DNA from: Verrucomicrobiota bacterium
GTDB lineage: Bacteria > Verrucomicrobiota > Verrucomicrobiia > Opitutales > Opitutaceae
Direction: 5' to 3'
Assembly (NCBI GenBank): GCA_030832235.1
Contig: JAURJO010000023.1
Coordinates: 1-21,565 of the forward strand
DNA length: 21,565 nucleotides
The notes under the pieces are model-generated. The model saw only the letters and a list, made by a program, of their open reading frames with translations. It did no database searches and was not told the origin of the DNA. Below, piece after piece: positions 1 through 7,892 of the stretch. Both the position numbers and the translations under genes were made by a program. Every line of letters starts with the position of its first letter. Position 1 is the stretch's first letter.

Positions 1-760
1 CGTAGGTCGGGGCAAAGTTGATCTGACCCTCGAGCACCTCCTCGACGACGAACCGCACGTACTGGGGCGTCATGGTGGTGCCGCCGGCGAAGACGGCCTT
101 GATGCCAGCCTTCACGAGCGACATGCGCTCGGCGAGGTTCTCGAGGAGGCGCGGCGTGGTGAACATGCACTGGATGTTCCGGTGCCGGATGATCGTGGCC
201 GCCTGGTCGATCACGTGCTCCTGGTACTTGCGGGCCATGGCGCCCTCGCCCATGGCGATGAGCCGTTTCACCCAACGCGGATCGAGATCGACGAAGTAAC
301 ACGAGCCGCCGCGGTAGTTGGCGAGGTGCTCGATCGCGAGGCGCAGTCGGCGGGGGCCGGTGGGTCCGACCATCAGCCAGTTGGCGCCCTTCGGGAAGAA
401 GTCCGGGCCGTAGTGGTCGCTGAACTCCTCGTAATCCACCTTGTAGTCGTCCCAACCGATGCGCTGCTTCGGCATGCCGGTGGTACCGCCGGTCTCGAAG
501 ACATTATAGGGACGACCGGCGTAGGCCTTCGGCACGAAGCGCTCGGGCTGCTCCTTGCGCAGGACCTCGTCGTCAAAGTGGTCGAAGCGGGTGAGGTCGG
601 AGAAACGGGTGATCTCCTTCAGCGGATTCCAACCGGCCTGCTCGGCCCACTTGAGCCAGTAGTCGCAGCCCGTGGCGGGCGAGAAATGCCACGCGATCAT
701 CTCGCGCGTCCAGGCATCAAGGGCGGACTGGGCTTCCGGGGCGGTCAATTTGCTGCTCAT
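1..760 (-). CDS. AMP-dependent (ANL superfamily, PaaK-like) acyl/aryl-CoA ligase, partial
   Basis: The reading frame runs from ATG at 760 leftwards off the window edge, giving 253 N-terminal residues and no stop. Residues 91-98 read GGTTGMPK, preceded by ET, which is the phosphate-binding loop of ANL adenylate-forming enzymes. Residues 226-231 (GGTTMT) fall where these enzymes have their second glycine-rich motif. The N-terminal region, with a W..A...G..P..I....DL pattern, resembles phenylacetate-CoA ligase-like proteins. The family activates a carboxylate with ATP to an acyl-adenylate and usually transfers it to CoA; the substrate cannot be told. It lies 80 bp downstream of the PQQ-propeller gene on the same strand, with a possible terminator between. 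No clear ribosome-binding site is visible. The missing C-terminal domain lies outside the window. Confidence 0.88.
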   Translation of the reverse strand, partial: MSSKLTAPEAQSALDAWTREMIAWHFSPATGCDYWLKWAEQAGWNPLKEITRFSDLTRFDHFDDEVLRKEQPERFVPKAYAGRPYNVFETGGTTGMPKQRIGWDDYKVDYEEFSDHYGPDFFPKGANWLMVGPTGPRRLRLAIEHLANYRGGSCYFVDLDPRWVKRLIAMGEGAMARKYQEHVIDQAATIIRHRNIQCMFTTPRLLENLAERMSLVKAGIKAVFAGGTTMTPQYVRFVVEEVLEGQINFAPTY

Positions 761-793
761 GAGAGGGGAGGTTAAAGGTAAGAAGGAAAATGT

Positions 794-813
794 CCCGCGG
801 CGGTTGCCGTGGG
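794..813 (-). terminator. possible hairpin terminator after the 507-aa PQQ-propeller gene
   Basis: An inverted repeat with 8-nt arms (794-801 and 806-813) and a 4-nt loop lies 27 bp beyond the stop of the gene ending at 841. On the minus strand it has one A-C mismatch and is followed after two bases by a TTTT run. It may separate the propeller pair from the ligase gene. The mismatch and short T-run keep confidence low. Confidence 0.35.
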
Positions 814-840
814 GGCGACGGGGGCCAGACGACTAACTCC

Positions 841-2364
841 TTATTTCCCGATCGCAAACAGGTGCGTCATCGTCGCGACGTGGAGGAGGTTGTTGGCGAC
901 GACCGGGCTGGCGTAGATCGGGGAGAAGAACTCGGGCTTGCCGACGAGCTTCATCTCGCGGCCGGTGCGGAGGATGATCAGCTCACCGTCCTCGGTGCCG
1001 CAGTAGACCTTGCCGTCGGCGACCAGAGTGGAGGACCAGATGCGGCTGTTGGTGGCGTAGGTCCAGAGGATCTTCCCGTTCGTGATGTCGATGCAGTGGA
1101 TGTTGCCGTTGTACTCGGCCTGGTAGAGCAGGCCCTCGTGCAGGCTCGGAGTGGAGATGGAGCGGCCGATCGACTTGTTCGTCCACACGGCCTTGCCGGT
1201 GATGTCGCCGCGGGCGGTGAGGTCGAGGCAGCTGATCATGCCCACGCCGTCGCCGTGCTCCGGGTCCTGGCCTATGACCATGTAGGCGCGGCCCTCATGC
1301 GTGATCACGGTGGAGATGATCTCGCTGGGACCGTCGTGGGTGGCGTATTTCAGAGGTTGGCCGTTCTTCGTGCGGTACTCCGGCGGGTTCGCATCGTAGC
1401 GGAAGAATTCCTTCAGCGCCGGGAAGCCTTCCGGGTGCTGGTACGGGTTGAAGTCGAAGGCATAGCAAAGGCCGTCGCCGCCGCCCCACACGATGGTGGG
1501 CACACCCTTGACCACGGTGTAGGCGGCCGAGCCCCAGCTGGCGTGGAGTGCGCGCTTGGAGACGCCCGACGCCTCCTCGGCGATCACCTTGCCGGTGTTC
1601 TTGTCGACCATGATGAGCGCCGGCGCGAGCGGGGCCGGGATGTTCAGGTGCGACCAGTCGACGCCGTTGGACGTCGCCATGATGATGCGATCCCCCACGA
1701 CCACGGGCGAGCAGCTCGAGACATTGTGCGGGAAGATGCCGAGCTCGTTGCGGATGTCGGCGACCCAGAGGATGTCGGCGCTCTTGGGCCCGACCGCGAC
1801 CGGTTTGCCGTCGACGGACGAGAACTTAGCCTCGTCGGTATACGGCCCGCCATTGCCGTCGGCCATGCCCTTCACGTCGAAACAGATCAGCTCGCCGCGG
1901 TTGCTCACGACCCAACCGCGGTCACCCTCGATCGCGGCGGCGGAGCAGAGCCCGACAAATTCCCAGTCGCTCACCTTGCCGGCGCCGACCTTGGGAATGA
2001 CGAGCTGCCACAGGAAGTCGCCGTTCTTCTCGTCGAAGCACATGAGCACGCCGCGGTCGCCCTGCTGGGACGGATCGCGCGGGGACTCGTTGTTGGTGCC
2101 GACGAAAACGCGGCCGCCGGCGACGACCGGTGTGCCGTAGGTCTGCGAACCGAGCTTCACGACCCACTTCACGTTCTTCGTGGTCTTGGGGTCGATCGTC
2201 TCGGTCTTCGGGATGAATTTCCCGCTGTGGATGTCGTCGGGGATACCCTGCGCGACGGCCACCATGTTGCGGGACGGCGTACCGCCCCACATCGGCCATT
2301 CGCCCGCGCGGAGGGCGGGCACGGCAAGGGATGCGGCAACGAGGAGGGCGAGGGGTTTATTCAT
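841..2364 (-). CDS. secreted PQQ-binding-like beta-propeller repeat protein (507 aa)
   Basis: The start chosen is ATG at 2364 (MNKPLALLVAASL). It begins a clean signal peptide ending near ALRA, residue 20, and overlaps the stop of the upstream gene by 8 bp; a longer in-frame reading back to 2535 has no signal and lies inside the neighbour. The mature protein opens with EWPMWGGTPSRN, the usual opening of PQQ-like propellers. Blade motifs recur throughout, such as 'TPVVAGGRVFVGT', 'SPVVVGDRIIMAT', 'GNIHCIDITNGKILW' and 'STLVADGKVYCGTEDGEL'. Such proteins form 7-8-bladed propellers in the periplasm or outside the cell. No c-type haem CxxCH motif is seen, so quinoprotein dehydrogenase activity is unproven. 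With its overlapping neighbour it probably forms a pair of exported proteins with one role, which I cannot name. Confidence 0.9.
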   Translation of the reverse strand: MNKPLALLVAASLAVPALRAGEWPMWGGTPSRNMVAVAQGIPDDIHSGKFIPKTETIDPKTTKNVKWVVKLGSQTYGTPVVAGGRVFVGTNNESPRDPSQQGDRGVLMCFDEKNGDFLWQLVIPKVGAGKVSDWEFVGLCSAAAIEGDRGWVVSNRGELICFDVKGMADGNGGPYTDEAKFSSVDGKPVAVGPKSADILWVADIRNELGIFPHNVSSCSPVVVGDRIIMATSNGVDWSHLNIPAPLAPALIMVDKNTGKVIAEEASGVSKRALHASWGSAAYTVVKGVPTIVWGGGDGLCYAFDFNPYQHPEGFPALKEFFRYDANPPEYRTKNGQPLKYATHDGPSEIISTVITHEGRAYMVIGQDPEHGDGVGMISCLDLTARGDITGKAVWTNKSIGRSISTPSLHEGLLYQAEYNGNIHCIDITNGKILWTYATNSRIWSSTLVADGKVYCGTEDGELIILRTGREMKLVGKPEFFSPIYASPVVANNLLHVATMTHLFAIGK

Positions 2365-4624
2365 TGGAGACAAGGGAAAGGTTGTCGATGTACACGCGCT
2401 TGAGCGCCTGCGGGGAGAAAGCGAAAACGCCCGGCGAACCTTGCTGGTGCAGCTTCTCCTGGCGCAACTCCATGGTCCATTTCTCCGGCTCGGGTTTGGA
2501 CTTTTCCCAGAGCTTCGCGCGGACCCAGCCGCCACCCTTGCCGTCGCTGTCGACGCGCGTCTTAAGGCGGTACCAGACGTTGGGCTGGGCGTCGAAGGGG
2601 ACGGACTCCTTCACGCGCTCGTGGTTGCTCGAGATCTCGAGGATGCGGCTGTTGGCGACCATCGCGATGAGGTAACGCTGGTTCACTAGCCCCACCGAGG
2701 ACATCACGCGGCGGGTGCCGTCAGTCATCACGTCGGCCTCCACGGTGTAGTTCCGCATGTCGGAGCGGCCGACGAAGTTCATCGTCCGTTGGAAGAGAAT
2801 ATTATCGAGCCGGTTGGTCACAACCTTGGAACCGTCCTTTTCGATCGCGTGCCACTTCACGCGGGCGCCGAGCCAGGGCAACGGCGGGAAACCCACCGCT
2901 TCACCGGCCTCGTTCTTCTGGTTCAGCACGGAGGCCTCGAACCCCTCCTTGTAGCCGAAGCCGGCGACGATGCGGCCGCGCGTCACTGCGCTCAGGTTGT
3001 TCCACTTGGCCTGGAACTGTCCGGCGGACATCTTCGCGGTCGGGGCGGTGACCAAGGTGTCGCCCTTGAGCTCGCCATCGACCTCCGACTTCACGAGGGC
3101 CGTCGGCGGGATGAATTTCGCCCAGGTGACCTCGTTGGTGACCGGCTTCACGCGGCGGCCGGCGGCATCAAGGCCCCAGACGGTGAATTTCCGCGACTGC
3201 CCCGGACTTAGCGCAAACTCCGCCGGAACGATCTGGATCTGGGTGATGGGAGCGGTGGATGCGGCTTCCGGCGCGACGGCCACGGCGGGCGGGACCACGG
3301 GCGCGGAGGACTTCGGGCCGAAGCAGTTGAGCGACTCCTTGGTGAAGATGAAGACTGAGTCGCCGTAGAACGACGGGGCACCGAGACAGAGGGAATCCAT
3401 CTTGTTCACCGAGATGACCTGCGCCTTGTCGCCCGCGTCCTTCAGCACGTGGACGGTACCGTTGTGCATCGGCACGTAGAACTTGCCATCGGCGTAGGCC
3501 GGTGAGGCATGCAATTGATCGGGAGCGAGCTTCTCGCTCCAGATGAGTTTGCCCGTGGCGGCGTCGGCGCAGAGCAGGCTGCCGGTCGCGATCGTCGAGT
3601 ACACGCGGCCGTTCACAAGGAGTGGCGAACTGGAAAACGCCACAAACTCGTCGTTGCGCCAGATCTCGGCGTCCTTGCCGAGCACAAGCGGCTTCGGGCC
3701 GGCGGGGTATTCGGTCGGAATCTTGAGCGCGACGAGGCGGCCGTGGTGCGTGGCGTCGACGTTCTCTTTTCCGTGGATGCCGATCAACTTACCCGGACCG
3801 GCGAGGAGCACATCGGCATTCACACCCGACTGCGAAAGGCGGAAGCGCCACACGGGCTCGCCGGTGCGGACGTTGATGCAGACGATGTTTCCGCAGCCGG
3901 TGCCGGCGTACATGACGCGCTGGTTGCCAAGGTCGCCGAAGACCGGCGTGGCGAACGTGCTGTCGAGCGGCTCGATGCCCGGCGTGCAGAACCACGCGAG
4001 TTCACCGGTGCGCTTGTCGAAGGCGTAGAAACGGTTGCGGGCCGGACCGTCGGCACCCCAATTGGCAGTGATGCCATCGGTGATCACCAGCGGGCCGTCG
4101 ATCGCAAGCGAGCCGGTGCGGCCGTTCGGGAACGTCAGCCGCCCATACTCCTCCATCATCGAATGCTCCCAGAGCAGCTTACCGTCGCGCGAAAAGGCCA
4201 TGAGCTGGCCCCAAGTTGACTCCAGATAGACGTTCCCCGTCTCGGCGTCGACGACCGGTGCACCGATCGCATAGCGGTTGTAAGTGGTGTCGCTGAGGTA
4301 ATCGCGGAAGCGATACTCCCAGATCTTCTGTCCCGTCTTCACGTCGAGGCAGAGCAGCGTCTCCTCGACGTCGGTCGTCTCCCCGTAGAAGCCGAACGCG
4401 TAGACGCGGCCGTCGGCGACGACCGGCGTGCCTGCGCCGCGGACCTTGTAGGACCAGCGGTGATTCGGGCCGCCTATCTCGAGCGAGTCGGGAAGCTTCT
4501 GGGCTGCTTTCGAGACACCGTTCTGGTCGGGTCCGCGCCAATTGAGCCAGCCGGAGGCGGCCGAGGCGGAATTGATCCCAAGAACTAGGCTGAGCAGGGC
4601 GATAAACCGGGGTGCGGGTCTCAT
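2357..4624 (-). CDS. secreted PQQ-binding-like beta-propeller protein with C-terminal jelly-roll-like domain (755 aa)
   Basis: ATG at 4624 opens a signal peptide (basic MRPAPR, then a hydrophobic core, with cleavage near SASA, residues 19-22). The mature part starts with GWLNWRGPDQNGVS, the signature opening of the large propeller family of Planctomycetes and Verrucomicrobia. Propeller blades ('TPVVADGRVYAFG', 'LLCLDVKTGQKIWEY', 'LLVNGRVYSTIATGSLLCADAATGKLIW') span roughly residues 25-430. A proline/alanine-rich linker follows, then an Ig-like stretch with 'SPGQSRKFTVWGLDAAGRRV' near 480-500. The C-terminal ~190 residues look like a concanavalin-type jelly roll ('NYTVEADVMTDG', 'NVWYRLKTRVDSDG'). 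The stop overlaps the next gene's start (ATGAATAA), so translation is probably coupled. Likely periplasmic or surface-exposed, perhaps binding a carbohydrate; enzymatic function unknown. Confidence 0.9.
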   Translation of the reverse strand: MRPAPRFIALLSLVLGINSASAASGWLNWRGPDQNGVSKAAQKLPDSLEIGGPNHRWSYKVRGAGTPVVADGRVYAFGFYGETTDVEETLLCLDVKTGQKIWEYRFRDYLSDTTYNRYAIGAPVVDAETGNVYLESTWGQLMAFSRDGKLLWEHSMMEEYGRLTFPNGRTGSLAIDGPLVITDGITANWGADGPARNRFYAFDKRTGELAWFCTPGIEPLDSTFATPVFGDLGNQRVMYAGTGCGNIVCINVRTGEPVWRFRLSQSGVNADVLLAGPGKLIGIHGKENVDATHHGRLVALKIPTEYPAGPKPLVLGKDAEIWRNDEFVAFSSSPLLVNGRVYSTIATGSLLCADAATGKLIWSEKLAPDQLHASPAYADGKFYVPMHNGTVHVLKDAGDKAQVISVNKMDSLCLGAPSFYGDSVFIFTKESLNCFGPKSSAPVVPPAVAVAPEAASTAPITQIQIVPAEFALSPGQSRKFTVWGLDAAGRRVKPVTNEVTWAKFIPPTALVKSEVDGELKGDTLVTAPTAKMSAGQFQAKWNNLSAVTRGRIVAGFGYKEGFEASVLNQKNEAGEAVGFPPLPWLGARVKWHAIEKDGSKVVTNRLDNILFQRTMNFVGRSDMRNYTVEADVMTDGTRRVMSSVGLVNQRYLIAMVANSRILEISSNHERVKESVPFDAQPNVWYRLKTRVDSDGKGGGWVRAKLWEKSKPEPEKWTMELRQEKLHQQGSPGVFAFSPQALKRVYIDNLSLVSNE

Positions 4625-4819
4625 GGTTACAAAAGGCGATGAGGATTCGGAGCGGCGGGCAACTCTGCTACGGACGAGCGAAAGCCCCGTTCGGTTGCAG
4701 TCTCCAGCAACGCAGGCGCCAACTCGCGAAACCGCAAGGCGGTTTTCCGCCGGGCCTATCTCTCGTTGCCCCGACCTAAACCGCCCGCAACACCCCGCGG
4801 GCGGCTCCAGACGGGGTCG
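4625..4819. other. 195-bp intergenic region between the TonB receptor and the propeller pair
   Basis: No credible gene. It holds the terminator-like hairpin at 4781-4804 and a smaller hairpin, GGCGG-TTTT-CCGCC, at 4738-4751. The part nearest 4624 should hold the promoter of the propeller pair, but I see no convincing -35/-10 pair. Confidence 0.5.
4781..4804 (-). terminator. hairpin terminator of the TonB-dependent receptor gene
   Basis: A perfect 8-bp GC-only stem (4781-4788 with 4797-4804) and an 8-nt loop lie 15 bp beyond the receptor stop. On the minus strand the stem is followed directly by TTTAGG. This is a plausible intrinsic terminator with a short T-run. Confidence 0.5.
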
Positions 4820-6913
4820 TCAGTACTCGAAGCTCAACTGCACCCCGACTCGGCGAGGCGCCCCGGGGCTGCCGGCAAAGATCTCCGGATTGATGAACTG
4901 GTCGTAACGGCGATCGGTTAGGTTATGGCCGTAGACCGCCACCGTCCAACCCTCGACCCGGTAACGGATCTGCGCGTTGAACAAGCCGTACGCCTTCTGG
5001 GTGAAGGTGGCCGTGTTGCGTTCATCATAAGCGGTGCTGCCGGTCGCGGCATAGCTGGCGTTGACCGAAAGGGCTTGGGTCAAGCTGAGGGTCACGCCGG
5101 TGCGCAGCGTGTATTTTGGCACGAACGGAACCTGACGTCCGTTGACCTTGGCACCCGAGGAGTCGGCGTGGTCCTCGAAGTTGGCCTGAGTGGTGCCCAA
5201 CTGGACATCCCACCAGAGTTTTTCCACCGGACTCCACATGAACTTCGCCTCAATGCCGCGGGATGAGACTTCCTTAGCGTTCACCACGACGTAGTCGGTG
5301 GAGTTGGGAACGGTGCGCTCGAATTGGTAGTCTTTGATCGTCGCCCAATATCCGACGAGGCTTCCGCCGAAACGACTGCGGGCGTCACCGAAGGTGATTC
5401 CGACCTCGTTGGACCATTGGCGCTCGTTATTGAAGCGAGCAAGGTTAGGATTGCTCGTGAAGCCACTGAAGCCTTCCGGCTTTTTCCCCAAAGCGCTGCG
5501 GAAAATCAGGTTAGCACTGGAAGACAAGCCGTGCTGCAGGCCGGCACTGGCGGAGAATTCATTCCGGTTCTGATCGCGTGTGAGACGGGGTTCCGGCGGT
5601 GTCGGGAAGCGAAAATTATTGGAGCTCACTTTGGAGCGATCGATTGAGGACGAGGTATCCTCAACCCGAACGCCCAGCTTAAGCTGGGTTTTTGGCGCGA
5701 GCGGCTGCTCGAGGGAACCGAAGGCCGCCAGGTTCTTCTGCCCGATGGTGTACTGCGTGCGCTCGGTCTGGATGAACCCCGGCGGCACGTAGGCGCTCGG
5801 CGGCACCATGAACTCGCGCTGGGCGTCCGAGGTCGTGTCGAGATCCGAGGCGAAAACACCAGCGCGCCAGCGCGGCTGCCCGGCGGCGGCCTTGGACTCC
5901 ACCCGCAACTCGTGGGTCCAGAGGTCCTCGTCCTGCACGACGCGGGAATAAGCGAGGGACATCGGCGACAAATCCAAGTCGGTGAGCGAGGGATCCAGTT
6001 TCCACGATTGGCGGGCCGATGTCGCGACCAGTGAACCCCAGCCCAACTGACGCCGGAACTGCGCGGAGTACTGAGTGCGCTCAACCTTGGTTTCGCCGTT
6101 GATGTTCGAGGCGACGGAGAAGCGATCGGGGCTGTAGAGCGAGGTCAACCGGGTGGCGTCATCACTCGTCTTCTCATGCCGCAACGACAGCCGAAGCTTC
6201 GTGGCGGAATCGGGCCGCCAGAAAAGGGCGCCGCGAGCGGAAACGGAACGACGATCGTCGGCGGATTTTTTCTGTAAAGAATTGGTGATGAATCCCTCAC
6301 GCTCCTCCAGTCCGACGCCAACCGAGTAGCCCAAGGTGGGACTGAGCGGACCCTCGAAAGAGGCCTGTGCAGCCGAAGAGGCAAAGGAGCCATAAGCAAC
6401 TTGTAACTTGCCTTGGTGGCGATTGCCCGGCTCGCGGGTCCGGACTTCAATCACGCCGCCGGCGGCGTTGCGTCCGTACTCCGTTCCCTGCGGGCCCGCT
6501 TTTACGGTCAGGCTCTCGATGTTGAGCAGGCCGCTCGGGTAGGCCGACACGGAGCCGCTCGGTACGTCGTCGATGTAGAGCGCCACACCCGGCGAACTGA
6601 AGAAGATCGAGTTGGTCGTTCCGCGCAGCGCGATCACGTCGCCGAACCCGCGGGTGTCGCTGTTGCTGACAAACAGGTTGGGCGCCGCGCCCGAGAGGTC
6701 CTGCAGCTGCTGGATCCCGTGCTGCTCCAACAAATAAGGATTCAGCACGGCCGTCGACGGTTGGATGCGAAGGCCGTCGACCCCGAACTCGGCCTCCACC
6801 TTGAACGGCGTCATCACCGTGGTGCCGGAATCGGCGGCATTGGAGCTGTTGCCGGCAAAGAGCAAAACGGCAGTTAGAAGAACAGGGAGACGCGAGGTCG
6901 GCTTGGCTGACAT
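4820..6913 (-). CDS. TonB-dependent outer-membrane receptor (697 aa)
   Basis: The start chosen is ATG at 6913 (MSAKPTSRLPVLLTAVLLF), which begins a signal peptide ending near SNAA, residues 24-27. The frame stays open to 7126, but that extension has no signal features and would enter the next gene. After the signal comes VMTPFKVEA, which looks like the TonB-box region of Opitutaceae receptors. The plug domain has typical landmarks: 'VIALRGTTNS', 'ALYIDDVPSG', 'LLNIESLTVKAGPQGTEYGRNAAGG'-type barrel-entry sequence and 'VIEVRTREPG'. A long beta-barrel follows, ending in FEY, the aromatic C-terminus expected for outer-membrane insertion. Such proteins take up large or scarce ligands using TonB energy. 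The closest plug features suit the general FecA/CirA-like group, but the ligand cannot be predicted. It lies 91 bp downstream of the terpenoid-type operon on the same strand, so read-through is possible but unproven. Confidence 0.9.
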   Translation of the reverse strand: MSAKPTSRLPVLLTAVLLFAGNSSNAADSGTTVMTPFKVEAEFGVDGLRIQPSTAVLNPYLLEQHGIQQLQDLSGAAPNLFVSNSDTRGFGDVIALRGTTNSIFFSSPGVALYIDDVPSGSVSAYPSGLLNIESLTVKAGPQGTEYGRNAAGGVIEVRTREPGNRHQGKLQVAYGSFASSAAQASFEGPLSPTLGYSVGVGLEEREGFITNSLQKKSADDRRSVSARGALFWRPDSATKLRLSLRHEKTSDDATRLTSLYSPDRFSVASNINGETKVERTQYSAQFRRQLGWGSLVATSARQSWKLDPSLTDLDLSPMSLAYSRVVQDEDLWTHELRVESKAAAGQPRWRAGVFASDLDTTSDAQREFMVPPSAYVPPGFIQTERTQYTIGQKNLAAFGSLEQPLAPKTQLKLGVRVEDTSSSIDRSKVSSNNFRFPTPPEPRLTRDQNRNEFSASAGLQHGLSSSANLIFRSALGKKPEGFSGFTSNPNLARFNNERQWSNEVGITFGDARSRFGGSLVGYWATIKDYQFERTVPNSTDYVVVNAKEVSSRGIEAKFMWSPVEKLWWDVQLGTTQANFEDHADSSGAKVNGRQVPFVPKYTLRTGVTLSLTQALSVNASYAATGSTAYDERNTATFTQKAYGLFNAQIRYRVEGWTVAVYGHNLTDRRYDQFINPEIFAGSPGAPRRVGVQLSFEY

Positions 6914-7004
6914 AAGAGGGCGGGTACCAGTGGGCTTGAATCTGCTCAGCGCAAGACCGACTTCGAAAAAGTCCCCCCACCTCCCGCGGATCGGGGCCAC
7001 AGGT

Positions 7005-7892
7005 TCAGACCGCCAGATGCCCGAGTGCCAAGAGACCGTAATAGGTGTACTCAGCGTCGATATGGTCGTCGGCCCAGTGGCCGTGGAAGCCGCCTTCCGC
7101 GCTCCACAGTGTATCGATGAAATCAAGACAGCGCTCGTGCAGCGCGCTGTCGATGCGCCGGTCCAGAGCTCCGAGGCAATGGAGCGCAGTGGCTGTCGAA
7201 AGGAGGTCGGGCATAGGCGCGCCCGGCACCGCCAGGAAGCCGCCTTGGGGATGTTCCTGGCGCAGCACCCAGTCGCCGACTTCGGGACGCACGGGGAACC
7301 CGAGATGGGTGATGAGCGTCACGGCCCCGGCCGTGGCGTTGAGGGCGCCAAGCTTGGACCCGGCGACATTGCTCCAGGCTCCGTCGGCCGACTGAAGGCG
7401 GCCCAGCGCCTTCACGAGTTGCAGCGGCTGGGGAGGCGTCCGGCCAAGATCCTCGTACGCGCCGAGGGCGACAAACGCGCCGTAGGCAGTGCCATGACCC
7501 TTGGCGCGATCGCCGTCGTAACCGCCGTCGGGCTGGCGAAAGGTCTCGAGCCTTCCGAGCAGCGCGTTCGCAACTTCCGCCGACAGGCGTTCGCGTCCGA
7601 TGCTGCCCCAGCAGCGGGCCAGCGCGGAGAGATGAACAAAGTCGAGGTAGGCACCGTCGCCGTGGGTGCGGAGATAGGCCTCCACGCGCTCGGAAGGCGG
7701 CGGGACGTCAAGCGCCTGTAATCCGGCGAGTGCGAAAATCGTGTAATACAAGTCGGGGCGCCCGGAGCGATCGAGCCCGGCGCCCTCGGCGGAAAGCTGC
7801 CGTTGAAAAAAAGCGCGGACGAGGTCGGTGGAGTCGCCGAGCAAACGGGGGGCAAGTCGGGCGACTTGGAGCAGCTGGAGACGCAGGCTCAA
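7005..7892 (-). CDS. small alpha-alpha-toroid protein of the prenyltransferase/squalene-cyclase fold (295 aa)
   Basis: Internal repeats are of the prenyltransferase-beta/squalene-cyclase type: 'RQPDGGYDG' (119-127), 'LQSADGAWSN' (166-175), 'QEHPQGGF' (212-219) and 'LWSAEGGFHG' (262-271), ending in 'DAEYTYYGLLALGHL'. This fits a six-helix-pair barrel about the size of a protein prenyltransferase beta subunit. However, neither the D-x-C plus His zinc site of farnesyl/geranylgeranyl transferases nor a DxDD class II cyclase motif is present: a tyrosine stands where those enzymes have the zinc-binding His. The catalytic role is therefore open: a divergent cyclase, a lipid-binding partner of the large cyclase, or a transferase of a new kind. 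The start is TTG at 7892, forming TTGA with the stop of the upstream gene (4-bp overlap), which argues for translational coupling to the polyprenyl synthase fusion. Confidence 0.77.
   Translation of the reverse strand: MSLRLQLLQVARLAPRLLGDSTDLVRAFFQRQLSAEGAGLDRSGRPDLYYTIFALAGLQALDVPPPSERVEAYLRTHGDGAYLDFVHLSALARCWGSIGRERLSAEVANALLGRLETFRQPDGGYDGDRAKGHGTAYGAFVALGAYEDLGRTPPQPLQLVKALGRLQSADGAWSNVAGSKLGALNATAGAVTLITHLGFPVRPEVGDWVLRQEHPQGGFLAVPGAPMPDLLSTATALHCLGALDRRIDSALHERCLDFIDTLWSAEGGFHGHWADDHIDAEYTYYGLLALGHLAV

Noticed and set aside
790..2403. A long plus-strand open frame opposite the 507-aa propeller gene
   Set aside because: The minus-strand product has a signal peptide and clear propeller repeats; the plus frame is a low-complexity GC-driven shadow.
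2365..2535. N-terminal extension of the 507-aa propeller gene
   Set aside because: It lies inside the upstream gene and removes the signal peptide from the N-terminus; ATG at 2364 is better.
6914..7126. N-terminal extension of the TonB receptor
   Set aside because: It has no signal features and runs into the toroid gene; the signal peptide begins at 6913.
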